This document shows positions 34,468 to 43,000 of a DNA stretch of 64,000 nucleotides, in pieces (within the stretch, counting starts at the first letter, position 1; each line of letters opens with the position of its first letter). A model generated the notes under the pieces. It was not told the origin of the DNA. It ran no database searches and worked only from the letters and a program-made list of their open reading frames with translations. The translations under genes were made by a program, and so were the position numbers. The DNA comes from Isosphaera pallida ATCC 43644 (GTDB taxonomy: Bacteria > Planctomycetota > Planctomycetia > Isosphaerales > Isosphaeraceae), in the NCBI RefSeq assembly GCF_000186345.1, contig NC_014962.1, positions 2,756,450 to 2,820,449 on the forward strand, read 5' to 3'.

Positions 34468-35988
34468 CTAGTCGAATATTAGCCGATAAACAGCGAATCC
34501 GGCCACCGCGAAGGTGGAAAGCGCGGCGATTCGCACCAGCAGGTCGGTGAGCCGCGAGGGAGCCAGCCGAGGATCGGCCCCTCGGTAACGCAGAGCCAGG
34601 GTTGCCACTGCGATGATTGGCAACATTAGGGCTTGCGCTGCGCCGCCGATCGCCACCAACAGCAACGGCTCGGGAGAAATCAGGTAAATCCCCAATGCCA
34701 TCAATGGATAAAACGTGGTCAAGACGCGAATCTTACGTCGGCGGTCGGTTTCGTTTCGCACGGTCCAAAGGCTGTTGAGGTCGAGATGATCGACCGTCAA
34801 ACGAGCGTTGGCGGCGGTGGCGACGTAGAGCGTCTTGAACAGCACCGCCCAGACCCCGATCAAAAAGCCGATTCGGGTGATGGGAGCCAGCCAGTCCAGA
34901 CCAGCGGCGCGGAGCGGTTCGAGATACATCTCCGAGAGGGTGCGCACCATGTCGGCTCCTTCGGGGATTTTGTCCAAGCGGCTTAGTACACTGGCCCCTA
35001 GCAGGTAGAAGGCCACGGTTGCCACGGTGAAGACGACCATGCTGAACCAGGCGTCTAGCCTCAGCACCGCAAACCAGCCCTTGGCCCGTCGCGCCCAGGC
35101 GTCCGAATCGTCCCGAGGGCCGACGGCCCGCCCATATCCCTTTTCCAGACACCAGTAGGGATAGGCGATCAGTTCAGAGGCTCCAACCCCAGTGATTCCA
35201 AAGGCGCTGAAGGCCAACAAGACCGTACCTGCCGGCACCAGGGGGATCAGGCCGCCAGCCACCTCCCGCAGCGGGATGGCGTTTTTGGTGAATTGCAACC
35301 CCACTAGCCAAATGATTGTCAGGAATGTGACGGCCGCTACCAAGATGGTGGTGATGGTTTCCAGACGTTTGTAGCCGCCCGACCAAAGCAGGGCCACCGC
35401 GGCCATCGCCGTGAGGATTGCCCAGGGTCCCTCGGGGTGGGCGGTCAGCCATTCGCTCAACGGATCGGGGGCGATTCGTTGCAGGCTGTGGGAGACCTCG
35501 GGAAAGGCAAGGTGAGCCGCTTGGCCGACCAATCCTTCCATTGAAGCGACCTGCGCTTGGGTCAGCAGCGTCATGACGAACCACGCCCAACCCAACCAGG
35601 AACCCCGACCGATCCGGGGACCGGGTAGGGTGTCGAACGCTTTGAGGGTGGTCTGACCGTGAATCAGGGCGTAGCGACCCAACTCGATCTGAAGGAACAC
35701 CTTGATTACGCAGCTGAACAGAATGAGCCACAGCAGGGCGAACCCGGCCTTGGCCCCCAACGCCGTGGCGTTGACGACCTCGCCGGTGCCCACGATTGAG
35801 GCGGCCAGGATCAATCCAGGCCCGATTTGCCGAAAGGCGCGGCCCCAAGTTCGCGGCGGTTCCTGGATCGTGGTGGGCGATTCCAACCCAATCGCCGTGG
35901 TCTGGTGGTCGGACGCGGGCGGGGTGAAATCTTGGGGCGACGCGGACGCCTGGGCGTTGATCACGGAGGCGGGGGGAGGGTCGGTCAT
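34468..35988 (-). CDS. Divergent Nramp (SLC11)-fold membrane transporter
   Basis: A 506-residue protein from ATG 35988, with a disordered N-terminus (about 55 residues) and about eleven hydrophobic segments. The first segment, GPGLILAASIVGTGEVVNAT, and the fourth-to-sixth segments align in plan with Nramp transporters. However, the metal-binding DPGN motif of helix 1 is replaced by SIVGTGE, and the Met-Pro-His motif of helix 6 is absent (FGITGVGASELIAYPYW). The usual Mn/Fe ligands are therefore missing and the substrate may differ. The open frame continues upstream through the heptamer array, but that is a by-product of the stop-free repeat. The gene lies next to the four-helix-bundle cassette. 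Confidence 0.78.
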   Translation of the reverse strand: MTDPPPASVINAQASASPQDFTPPASDHQTTAIGLESPTTIQEPPRTWGRAFRQIGPGLILAASIVGTGEVVNATALGAKAGFALLWLILFSCVIKVFLQIELGRYALIHGQTTLKAFDTLPGPRIGRGSWLGWAWFVMTLLTQAQVASMEGLVGQAAHLAFPEVSHSLQRIAPDPLSEWLTAHPEGPWAILTAMAAVALLWSGGYKRLETITTILVAAVTFLTIIWLVGLQFTKNAIPLREVAGGLIPLVPAGTVLLAFSAFGITGVGASELIAYPYWCLEKGYGRAVGPRDDSDAWARRAKGWFAVLRLDAWFSMVVFTVATVAFYLLGASVLSRLDKIPEGADMVRTLSEMYLEPLRAAGLDWLAPITRIGFLIGVWAVLFKTLYVATAANARLTVDHLDLNSLWTVRNETDRRRKIRVLTTFYPLMALGIYLISPEPLLLVAIGGAAQALMLPIIAVATLALRYRGADPRLAPSRLTDLLVRIAALSTFAVAGFAVYRLIFD

Positions 35989-36113
35989 GGCGGCGAGGGT
36001 CGAATCTCTTCCCTTCTCTTCATCTCTTCTCGGGGTTCCGCGGCAGCGAGCGAAACGCGCCGACGCGCTCCAAACAGGGTCTCCGACCTTACCGTTGTGT
36101 TTGAGAGGCCGAA

Positions 36114-36301
36114 AGTGGGAAGTGGGGAGTGGGGTGTGGGGTGTGGGGTGTGGGGTGTGGGGTGTGGGGTGTGGGGTGTGGGGTGTGGGAAGTGGGAAGT
36201 GGGGTGTGGGAAGTGGGAAGTGGGGTGTGGGAAGTGGGAAGTGGGGTGTGGGAAGTGGGGTGTGGGAAGTGGGAAGTGGGGAGTGGGGTGTGGGGTGTGG
36301 T
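36114..36301 (+). repeat. Left heptamer array of cassette (GTGGGGT/GTGGGAA units)
   Basis: About 27 tandem seven-base units of the form GTGGGRN. The first half is mainly GTGGGGT; the second half has a higher-order 21-base pattern of two GTGGGAA and one GTGGGGT. It is the mirror image of the right array (CCCCACN). It abuts the left inverted repeat directly and lies about 125 bp upstream of the Nramp-like start codon. Heptamer repeats CCCCAPuT-like are known as STRRs in heterocystous cyanobacteria. Confidence 0.9.
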
Positions 36302-36365
36302 GAGCAAGCCACCAACCGGAGTCGAAGAGCACAGCCGGACTCGGAAATGGCAAGTCGCAGGCTAA
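36302..36365 (+). repeat. Left terminal inverted repeat of cassette (64 bp)
   Basis: The reverse complement matches 37074-37137 at 63 of 64 positions; the single difference is a C/G inside the GAGTCSGGCTG segment. The high identity between arms 700 bp apart implies recent formation or active homogenisation. Confidence 0.95.
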
Positions 36366-36511
36366 CCTAGGAGTGACAATTCGCAGACAGATACAGAACT
36401 CATATTAAGTTGATGTACATCGAGATATGTGATCTAAATAATGTCAGAATTTACATAAATTTTTATTAAATTTCTTACAAAATTACATTTAACTCTCTAG
36501 AATTCTTATTT

Positions 36512-36883
36512 TCAAAGACGATTTTCTAAACTTTTTCGGAGCCCCGCAATCATACGACTGATTGTTTCGGTTTGGTTGAGGAGATCGTCGAGTATCGGCT
36601 TTGGAAGAAAATGAAGTCGCCAACTGAGAATCAAATGTGTTTCCAGCTCTTTGAGAGAGCCTCTAGCGATGCTGAGAAAATTGAGAAACTCTTTTGTACT
36701 CTGTCGTCCTTGTCCCTCTGCGATGTTTGCTGGAATCGAAGAGGATGCTCTTCGAATTTGGGTTGTGAGACCGAAAAGTTCTTGTTTCGGATAACTTCTA
36801 GTCACTCTGTAGCAGATTACGGCAAGATCCATTGCCTTCCGCCAAACTTCGAGGTCGCGGTATGATTGGAGAGTCACTGTCAT
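36512..36883 (-). CDS. Four-helix-bundle protein (23S rRNA-intervening-sequence/S23, Avd-like family)
   Basis: A 123-residue protein with the family signature throughout: YRDLEVWRKAMDLAV, then FGLTTQIRRASSSIPANIAE followed by GQGR, and FLNFLSIARGSLKELETHL. The length is typical (about 115-130). Homologues are encoded in intervening sequences within 23S rRNA genes of Leptospira and Coxiella, and the fold is shared with Avd of diversity-generating retroelements, where it binds nucleic acid; isolated chromosomal copies are common but of unknown function. It is the only gene in the AT-rich core. GGGAG lies immediately before ATG 36883, unusually close. Codon use is more AT-rich than neighbours, suggesting foreign origin. 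No reverse transcriptase or 23S rRNA is nearby. Confidence 0.93.
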   Translation of the reverse strand: MTVTLQSYRDLEVWRKAMDLAVICYRVTRSYPKQELFGLTTQIRRASSSIPANIAEGQGRQSTKEFLNFLSIARGSLKELETHLILSWRLHFLPKPILDDLLNQTETISRMIAGLRKSLENRL

Positions 36884-37073
36884 CTCCCGCGTGTGTGAAA
36901 TGTGGAGTGTGCTAAGCGCCTGCTCAACATGATTTTCGTGGCGTTTCTCAAACTTTCCTCATTTCACACAAGATCCTCTCTCGGTTTCAAGAACTTTTTT
37001 CCCTACAAGTTATATCATAGATTGTTAACAAAAATATATGATCACATTCAATGATTCAACCATCACTTCCGAA

Positions 37074-37137
37074 TTAGCCTGCGACTTGCCATTTCCGAGT
37101 CGGGCTGTGCTCTTCGACTCCGGTTGGTGGCTTGCTC
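37074..37137 (-). repeat. Right terminal inverted repeat of cassette (64 bp)
   Basis: Inverted partner of 36302-36365 (63/64 identical). It is followed directly by the CCCCACN array. Confidence 0.95.
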
Positions 37138-37342
37138 CCCACATCCCACACCCCACTCCCCACACCCCACACCCCACTCCTCACTCCCACTCCCCACACC
37201 TCACTCCCCACACCCCACTCCTCACTCCCCACTCCTCACTCCTCACTCCCCACTCCCCACTCCCCACTCCCCACTCCCCACTCCCCACTCCTCACTCCCC
37301 ACTCCTCACTCCCCACTCCCCACTCCCCACTCCCCACTCCCC
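37138..37342 (-). repeat. Right heptamer array of cassette (CCCCACA/CCCCACT/CCTCACT units)
   Basis: About 29 tandem heptamers, mirror image of the left array, with CCTCACT variants not seen on the left. A few units are one base short. It ends at the stop codon of polA. The repeat has no stop codon in any frame, so long Pro/His/Thr/Ser open frames across it are artefacts. Confidence 0.9.
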
Positions 37343-40300
37343 TCAGATTTCCAGAGGTTCAACATCAAGCCAGTTGGGACCGGCAGCAAGATCAACTTTG
37401 AGCGGAGTCTCCAGAGTGGCGGCGTGAATCATTGCTTCTTGGACAAGACGAGCGGTTTCGGTCAGGGCGTCGCGCTCAACCTCGAAGAGCAGTTCGTCGT
37501 GAATTTGCAGAATCATCCGCGCGGGTAGCTTGGTTTCTTTGAGGCGTTGATCCACCGCAATCATCGCGCGTTTGATCAGGTCGGCGGCTGAGCCTTGGAT
37601 GACGGTGTTGATCGCGGTGCGCTCGGCAAGGTTGCGGTGGCGACCTTCGACATGCTTGATGCCGTTGATGGCGCGACGGCGTCCTTCTAAGGTTTCGACC
37701 CGCCCGGTGTCGCGGGCCTGGGTCAGCACCCGCGTCATGAAGGCTTCCACATGAGGATATTGATCAAAATAAGCATTGATGAACGCCGCCGCTTCGCTTT
37801 GGCTAATTCCCAGGCGACTGGCCAAACCGTGAGCGCTTAGGCCGTAAATCACTCCGAAGTTGACCGTTTTGGCCATCCGGCGTTGGTCCGAAGTGACCGA
37901 ATCAAGAGCCACTCCGAAAATCTTGGCCGCCACATCAGCGTGGATGTCTCGATCTTCCTCGAATGCGCGGAGTAGTGCTGGGTCACGGCTGAAGTGGGCT
38001 AGCACCCGCAGCTCAATTTGCGAGTAGTCGGCTGTCAGCAGGACTTGGCGGGCTGGGTCGCCCGCGACGAATGCCTGGCGCACTTGACGGCCCTCCTCGG
38101 TGCGCACCGGAATGTTCTGAAGGTTGGGTTCGCTAGAGGAGAGCCGCCCGGTGGCCGTGACTCCCTGGTTGAAGGTGGCCCGGATGCGGCCGTCGGGGTG
38201 GGTCAGGTTGGGCAAGGCGTCCAAGTAGGTGTTTTTGAGTTTTTCGATGCGGCGATGTTCAAGCAGCACCTTGGGCAGTTGGTGGAGCGCAGCGAGTTCC
38301 TCCAGCACCTCCTGAGCGGTGGAGGCTTCTCCTTTGGGGGTTTTGCCGCGGGGGGGGAGTCCCAAGCGTTCGAAGAGAATGACCCGCAGCTGGGGGGGGG
38401 AACTGAGGTTGAACGGTTCGCCGGCCAGTTGGTGGGCTTGGCGTTCCAGGTCGGTTAGGCGGGCGGAGAAGTCGCGGGAGAGCTGGCGGAGGCGGGCGCG
38501 GTCGAGAGCCACTCCAGCCTCCTCCATGTCGGCCAGGATTTCGATGAGCGGGCGTTCCAAGGTGTCATAAAGCCGTTCAAGTCCCTCGGCGGCCACACGT
38601 TGGGCCAGCACTTGACCCAAACGCGCGGAGGCGTCGGCCCATTCGACCGCCCAGAGAGCCAAACGTTCGGGTGGGACCGCCGCTGGGCCGTCCTGGTGGG
38701 GATCGTCGGCGAAGACAAGAAATCCGTCGCGCGGCGGGGTCCCGGTGGTTTGAGGGAGTCCGACAACGTCCGGCGTCTCGTCGTCGGGGTTGGTCTCCTC
38801 GGAGGCGTCAGCTTGGGATCGGGAGCGTCCGCGTTTGGGGTTGGCCTTGGGTTTGCTTCTGGTCGTAGTTGCGGAGGCGTTGGGTTCGGGAGGGCGGGAA
38901 AGGGTGTGGTTGAGGAACCTCTTGGCGAGTTCGGGGGCGGTGTGGTTGCGTTCGCCCGACTCCAACAAATAGCTCAAGACCATCGGATCGACCCCTTTGC
39001 CGGCGAGCGTCCAACCGTGGCGTTTCAGCACCCGAAGGTGGGCTTTGAGGTCGTGGGCGTGCCACGCGATCCTGGGGTTCTCCAACAACGGGGTGAGCAG
39101 GTCGCGGGCCGTCTGGGCGGGGATCACCGTCGCTCCCGGAGGTCCCATAAAGGGGAAATACCAGCCGCGCCCTGGTTCTGACGACAGCGCTAAACCCACC
39201 CAAGCGGCCCGGTGAAGATCCGGCGACCCGGGGACAGTCCATAACCCCAGTTGACTCGCCCCGGCGAGCTCGGCGGCCACCTTGGCCAACTCCTCGGGAT
39301 GATTGACGAGGCGATACTCCGCAGTGGACCAGATGGGACGCTCGTTCCCCACGCTAGAGGGGGCGGACGTGGCGGACCAGACCGGCCGGATCTCTGTTGT
39401 CTCTGTATTTGGAATGAACGACTGTTGGGGTTGATTGTGATGCGAGTCAATGGACCGCAGCGGGTCGTTGGCCTGGAGGGGGGGGGCGGGCATCGGAGCG
39501 ATCGAAGAGACGGGTTCGGGAACCGGAACCGGAGCCGGGATCTGCCCGGGGCCAGGACCGGCCACGGAGGAGGCGGGGAGAATGCCCCAGCGGGCGGCGT
39601 CGGCTTCGATTTCCGGGAGGAACTTGTGGAAGCCGCATTGGCGACAGAGAGTCTGAAGCGCCTCCACGTCAGGCGGACGGGTCACCAGGGCGTGGGGGTC
39701 GAACTTCAGCGGCAAGTCGTCGCGCAATTGAATCAAACGCCGGGCGCGATCCAGCGCTTCGGCGTGTTCAACCAGCGCCTGGCCTTTCTTACCCGGCACC
39801 CGACCGGCGCGGGCGGCCTCCAGCAACTGGTCGAGCGTTCCAAACTCGTTGAGCAGCTTGACGGCGGTTTTCAGGCCGATGCCGGGCACTCCCGGCACGT
39901 TGTCCACGGCATCCCCGGTGAGAGCGAGGGCGTCCACCACCCGTTCGGGACCAATCCCCCACTCAGCGCGATGGGCCGCGGCGTCGATGATTTGACCTTT
40001 GCGGAGGTTGAGCAAGCGGATGGCCGGGTCGGTCAAGAGTTGGCGGGCGTCCTTGTCGGACGTGCAGAGGATCACGTCATAACCAGCCGCTGCCCCGCGA
40101 CGGGCTAAGGTGGCCAGCACGTCGTCGGCCTCGAAGCCGGGAACCGCTACAACCGGCACGCGAAAACCTTCTAATGCGCGGGCGATTACGTCGAGCTGAG
40201 GCGTCAGGTCTTCGGGCTGATCCTTGCGGGTGGCTTTGTAGCTGGGGTCGATCTCGGAGCGGAACACCGGCCCCGGCGCGTCCCAAGCGGCAGCCATGAG

Positions 40301-40465
40301 GTCGGGCTTGCGTTGGCGGCGCAGGTTGAGCAAGTCGCGGAGGATTCCAAAGACCGCGTTGGTGGGTTGGCCGACGGGACCTGTCATGAGCGGAATTGCA
40401 TGAAACACTTGATAGATCAGGGCGAAACTATCCAGCAGATACAGCGTCGGCCGTTTGGAACTCAT
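37343..40465 (-). CDS. polA: DNA polymerase I
   Basis: A 1,040-residue polymerase for Okazaki fragment processing and repair. The N-terminal 290 residues are the 5'-3' exonuclease (LYLLDSFALIYQVFHA, GFEADDVLATLAR, LTGDAVDNVPGVPGIGLKTA). A Pro-rich linker leads to the 3'-5' exonuclease-like domain, which reads LGLWTVPGSP where an active DxE motif is expected, so proofreading is probably lost. A Lys/Arg/Ser-rich insert (about 525-590) interrupts this domain. The polymerase domain has motif A DYSQIELR (Asp813), motif B MAKTVNFGVIYG, and motif C HDE (989-991). ATG 40465 is chosen because conserved sequence begins there. The length exceeds the usual 880-930 because of linker and insert. The stop codon touches the cassette. 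Confidence 0.95.
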   Translation of the reverse strand: MSSKRPTLYLLDSFALIYQVFHAIPLMTGPVGQPTNAVFGILRDLLNLRRQRKPDLMAAAWDAPGPVFRSEIDPSYKATRKDQPEDLTPQLDVIARALEGFRVPVVAVPGFEADDVLATLARRGAAAGYDVILCTSDKDARQLLTDPAIRLLNLRKGQIIDAAAHRAEWGIGPERVVDALALTGDAVDNVPGVPGIGLKTAVKLLNEFGTLDQLLEAARAGRVPGKKGQALVEHAEALDRARRLIQLRDDLPLKFDPHALVTRPPDVEALQTLCRQCGFHKFLPEIEADAARWGILPASSVAGPGPGQIPAPVPVPEPVSSIAPMPAPPLQANDPLRSIDSHHNQPQQSFIPNTETTEIRPVWSATSAPSSVGNERPIWSTAEYRLVNHPEELAKVAAELAGASQLGLWTVPGSPDLHRAAWVGLALSSEPGRGWYFPFMGPPGATVIPAQTARDLLTPLLENPRIAWHAHDLKAHLRVLKRHGWTLAGKGVDPMVLSYLLESGERNHTAPELAKRFLNHTLSRPPEPNASATTTRSKPKANPKRGRSRSQADASEETNPDDETPDVVGLPQTTGTPPRDGFLVFADDPHQDGPAAVPPERLALWAVEWADASARLGQVLAQRVAAEGLERLYDTLERPLIEILADMEEAGVALDRARLRQLSRDFSARLTDLERQAHQLAGEPFNLSSPPQLRVILFERLGLPPRGKTPKGEASTAQEVLEELAALHQLPKVLLEHRRIEKLKNTYLDALPNLTHPDGRIRATFNQGVTATGRLSSSEPNLQNIPVRTEEGRQVRQAFVAGDPARQVLLTADYSQIELRVLAHFSRDPALLRAFEEDRDIHADVAAKIFGVALDSVTSDQRRMAKTVNFGVIYGLSAHGLASRLGISQSEAAAFINAYFDQYPHVEAFMTRVLTQARDTGRVETLEGRRRAINGIKHVEGRHRNLAERTAINTVIQGSAADLIKRAMIAVDQRLKETKLPARMILQIHDELLFEVERDALTETARLVQEAMIHAATLETPLKVDLAAGPNWLDVEPLEI

Positions 40466-41064
40466 TTGAGGAACCCTGGAATCCGGGCGGGCGGTCAAGC
40501 GGTGGCGACGTCTCCGTGCCATAGCGGCGTGGGAAGTCGCTCAACGTTTCGGGAACCGAACGGGAGCAAGTGACGTCCATCGTCTCAAAGAAAACCGGCA
40601 ACGGGCACGCCTTGCCCTTTGTCCGGGTCGTCTTTTCCCCTGGCTCCGCCGACTCGCTCAAGCGAGCGCGACTCGATCCAACGCCAAAGCGAGATTGTGG
40701 CGCGAAGTGCAGGGGTGGGAAAGGCGGTTCGTTCTCAACTCAACGGTTTCCGATCGGTTGGTCGGGCGCGTTGCGATCCGTTCCCAATTGCTCCGAAAGC
40801 CCGTACAATTCGACAAGACCGATCCGGTCGTCGTAGTTGGGATTGGCGGTGGGCGGGCTTCGGGTCAGTTTCGGCCTGGTCATGTGGAATACTTGCGGCA
40901 ATGCCCGGTGTCAGCGCCAGAGGAAGTGGAGAAGTCGGCCGACAGCTCCGCTGCGTTCCCGTTCTACGACGCTGCCGCCGCGTTCGACTTGAACCGACCC
41001 CGATTTTTTCATATCGACCTCGCCTCGACGAGATTTTCTCCGACCTGCTCAGGAGTCCTCCCCA
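40466..41064. other. Divergent intergenic region
   Basis: A 600-bp gap between polA and the coiled-coil gene. A possible promoter for the latter is TTCCCA (40781) and TACAAT (40804) with a 17-bp spacer. Nothing else recognised. Confidence 0.35.
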
Positions 41065-42696
41065 ATGGCGGCACCCGGCAACGAAAGTAAAGGCTTGCAG
41101 ATCGCCGTGGCGATCCTGGCCACCCTCGTGGTGTTGATGGGCGTGGTGAGCTATTTCCTCTACTCCAGCTACGCCGAAACCTCGGAGAAGCTCGCCGCCG
41201 CCGAATCTCAGAAGAACGAGCAAACCCAAGTCGCTAACCGCTTTCGGCAAAACTTCGAGGAAGTGCGGCGGATCGCTGGATTCACTGACGACGATCTCGA
41301 AAAACTCAAGGACGCTAGAAATCAGCGTGCCAGCGAGCTGACCAGCCGCATCCAGAGCATCCGCGAACAGGTAGACGCGGTGGTCACCAAGGTCCAGGAG
41401 GACGCCCGCAACGCCCAGGGCGGCGAATATGGCCGGCTCCCCGAAGAGATTGAAGACCTCAAGCGCAAGGCCCGTGAACTCAGCGACAAGATCGAGTCGG
41501 AACCAGAGATCGACCAAGGTTCGCAGATGAATCGTCTGACCGATCTTTTGCTCAACAACGCTCAGCTGATGGCCCAATTGGCCCGCGACAACATCAATCT
41601 TCGCCGCAACCTCTCGACCATCGACGCGGTCAACCAGGCGGGGGTGCGCGAGATTCAAGCCGCTTTGGAAAGACGCTCCGAGGAACTCGTCAACGAACAG
41701 CGCGATGCTGACGAACGGATGCGCAGCCTTCGCGAGAGTCTCACGCAAGCTCAGCGCGAGAACACCGACCGTGCGCGCACTATTGACGAACTCAACACCC
41801 AAATGCGTGAGAAGGAACGCAAAGCCGAGGAGCAACGGTTAGCCAACCTGGAAACCATCAGCAACTTGCGCGACGAGTTGTCCAAGACTGAAACCGTGTT
41901 GGACTCGCCGGACGGCACCGTGATCTATGTGAACGTGGCCCGCAACGAGGTGGTTTTGGACATCACCCGCGCGATGGGCGCGCGTCCTCAGATGACCATG
42001 TCCATCTTCGACAAGCGGTCTCCGGGTCTACCAACTGATCGTCCCAAGGCGACGGTCAAGCTGGTGCGGGTGGGTGAGCAAAATTCGGTGGCGACCATCC
42101 AGCGGATTGTCGATCCTACTGATCCGATCAACCCCGGCGACCTTGTGTATTCTCCGGTCTGGTCGCCGAATGCTCCGGTTCTATTCGCTCTGTTGGGTAA
42201 GATGGACCTTAACCGCGACGGAGTGGACGACCGCGACGATGTGCGTCGTCTGATCGAGCGTTCCGGCGGACGGGTGGTGTACGACTTGCCGCCGCCCAAC
42301 GCCCGGATGCCCGAGTCCGGCCAACTCAACGCCCGGGTTGATTGGTACATCATCGACGATCAAGAACCGTTGCGGACCTTCGCCAAGCGGGTCATTCCTA
42401 CCCCCGAGGATCAAGCCTTCCTCGAACGCCAAACCGAAATCATCAAGGAAGCACGCCTCTACGGCATTCGTCCCATGCCGCTGCGTCGTCTGGCCACCTA
42501 TTTGAACTATCGAAGTAACGAAGTCGATCAGGGGGTCGTTCAATACAAGAACGAGGCCACCATCGAGTCGATCCTTTATCCCGAGGGCCGCCCCGTGCCT
42601 CCACCAGGCTCCCAACCTGGCGAAGACCAAGACGACGCGATGAGCAACGACGAACCGGTGGCCGTTCCCGGCCGCGGTTTCGGTGGCCGCGGCTAA
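41065..42696 (+). CDS. Membrane-anchored coiled-coil protein, unknown function
   Basis: A 543-residue protein starting at ATG 41065 with AGGAG nine bases upstream. One N-terminal membrane segment (about 10-33, LQIAVAILATLVVLMGVVSY) is followed by 250 residues of charged heptad helix (EKLAAAESQKNEQTQ, IEDLKRKARELSDKIE, LRESLTQAQRENTDRARTI). After about 290 comes a compact beta domain (GTVIYVNVARNEVVLDI, TVKLVRVGEQNSVATIQR, DPINPGDLVYSP) that resembles surface or phage-adaptor beta folds. Next is an aspartate-rich segment MDLNRDGVDDRDDVRRLI that looks like an EF-hand/dockerin calcium loop, and a Gly-rich tail. It probably sits in the periplasm or at the envelope. No named family is recognised; such proteins recur in planctomycetes. 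Confidence 0.75.
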   Translation: MAAPGNESKGLQIAVAILATLVVLMGVVSYFLYSSYAETSEKLAAAESQKNEQTQVANRFRQNFEEVRRIAGFTDDDLEKLKDARNQRASELTSRIQSIREQVDAVVTKVQEDARNAQGGEYGRLPEEIEDLKRKARELSDKIESEPEIDQGSQMNRLTDLLLNNAQLMAQLARDNINLRRNLSTIDAVNQAGVREIQAALERRSEELVNEQRDADERMRSLRESLTQAQRENTDRARTIDELNTQMREKERKAEEQRLANLETISNLRDELSKTETVLDSPDGTVIYVNVARNEVVLDITRAMGARPQMTMSIFDKRSPGLPTDRPKATVKLVRVGEQNSVATIQRIVDPTDPINPGDLVYSPVWSPNAPVLFALLGKMDLNRDGVDDRDDVRRLIERSGGRVVYDLPPPNARMPESGQLNARVDWYIIDDQEPLRTFAKRVIPTPEDQAFLERQTEIIKEARLYGIRPMPLRRLATYLNYRSNEVDQGVVQYKNEATIESILYPEGRPVPPPGSQPGEDQDDAMSNDEPVAVPGRGFGGRG

Positions 42697-42784
42697 AACC
42701 CGCTGAAGCCCAGTCCGCACCGGCTTGTTGACGTGTTGCATCGTTATCGGTTCGGCGGTGCGATCCCAGTTTGAGCTTGAGGTT

Positions 42785-42828
42785 AGCGCTCTTGGTGATC
42801 CGTGTTATGGCGGGTCAGCAAGAGCGCT
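42785..42828 (+). terminator. Hairpin after coiled-coil protein gene
   Basis: Perfect 10-bp arms AGCGCTCTTG (42785-42794) and CAAGAGCGCT (42819-42828) with a 24-base loop, about 90 bp after the stop. No T-run follows. Confidence 0.5.
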
Positions 42829-42898
42829 TCACGTTCCGGAGGCCACGATTTGGCTAGGCGTAGAAACAGAGGCTTCCGCACGGAAAGCCAAACGTCAA

Positions 42899-42930
42899 AC
42901 GGACCGAGATGCGTGTTGCGCTCGGTCCGT
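42899..42930 (-). terminator. Terminator hairpin after citrate synthase gene
   Basis: Perfect 10-bp arms ACGGACCGAG and CTCGGTCCGT around 12 bases. On the minus strand it is followed by TTTGACGTTTGG, moderately T-rich, 70 bp beyond the citrate synthase stop. Confidence 0.65.
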
Positions 42931-43000
42931 GATTCGCGGAGGTAGATGTGTTGAGGTGGAGTCGAGTTTGGCGATTGGAGCGGCGTTGGTTGGGTTTGGA

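Larger units (their letters stand above)
36114..37342. mobile_element. Putative cassette: heptamer array, inverted repeat, four-helix-bundle gene, inverted repeat, heptamer array
   Basis: The unit is symmetric: array (36114-36301), 64-bp repeat (36302-36365), AT-rich core with one minus-strand gene (36366-37073), inverted 64-bp repeat (37074-37137), and mirror array (37138-37342). The core is visibly poorer in GC than everything around it. The right array ends exactly at the polA stop codon. No transposase is encoded and no target duplication is obvious at the outer borders. If mobile, it needs help in trans or another route. Alternative: repeat expansion around a resident gene. Confidence 0.6.

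Noticed and set aside
35989-36315. Upstream extension of the Nramp-like gene as a Pro/His/Thr-rich N-terminal domain
   Set aside because: The heptamer has no stop codon in any frame, so the open frame is automatic; the ATG at 35988 fits the family start.
36114-37342. CRISPR array
   Set aside because: Units are contiguous seven-base repeats without spacers, and no cas genes are present.
37038-37528. Proline-rich open frames over the right heptamer array
   Set aside because: Same artefact of a stop-free seven-base repeat, and they run into the antisense of polA.
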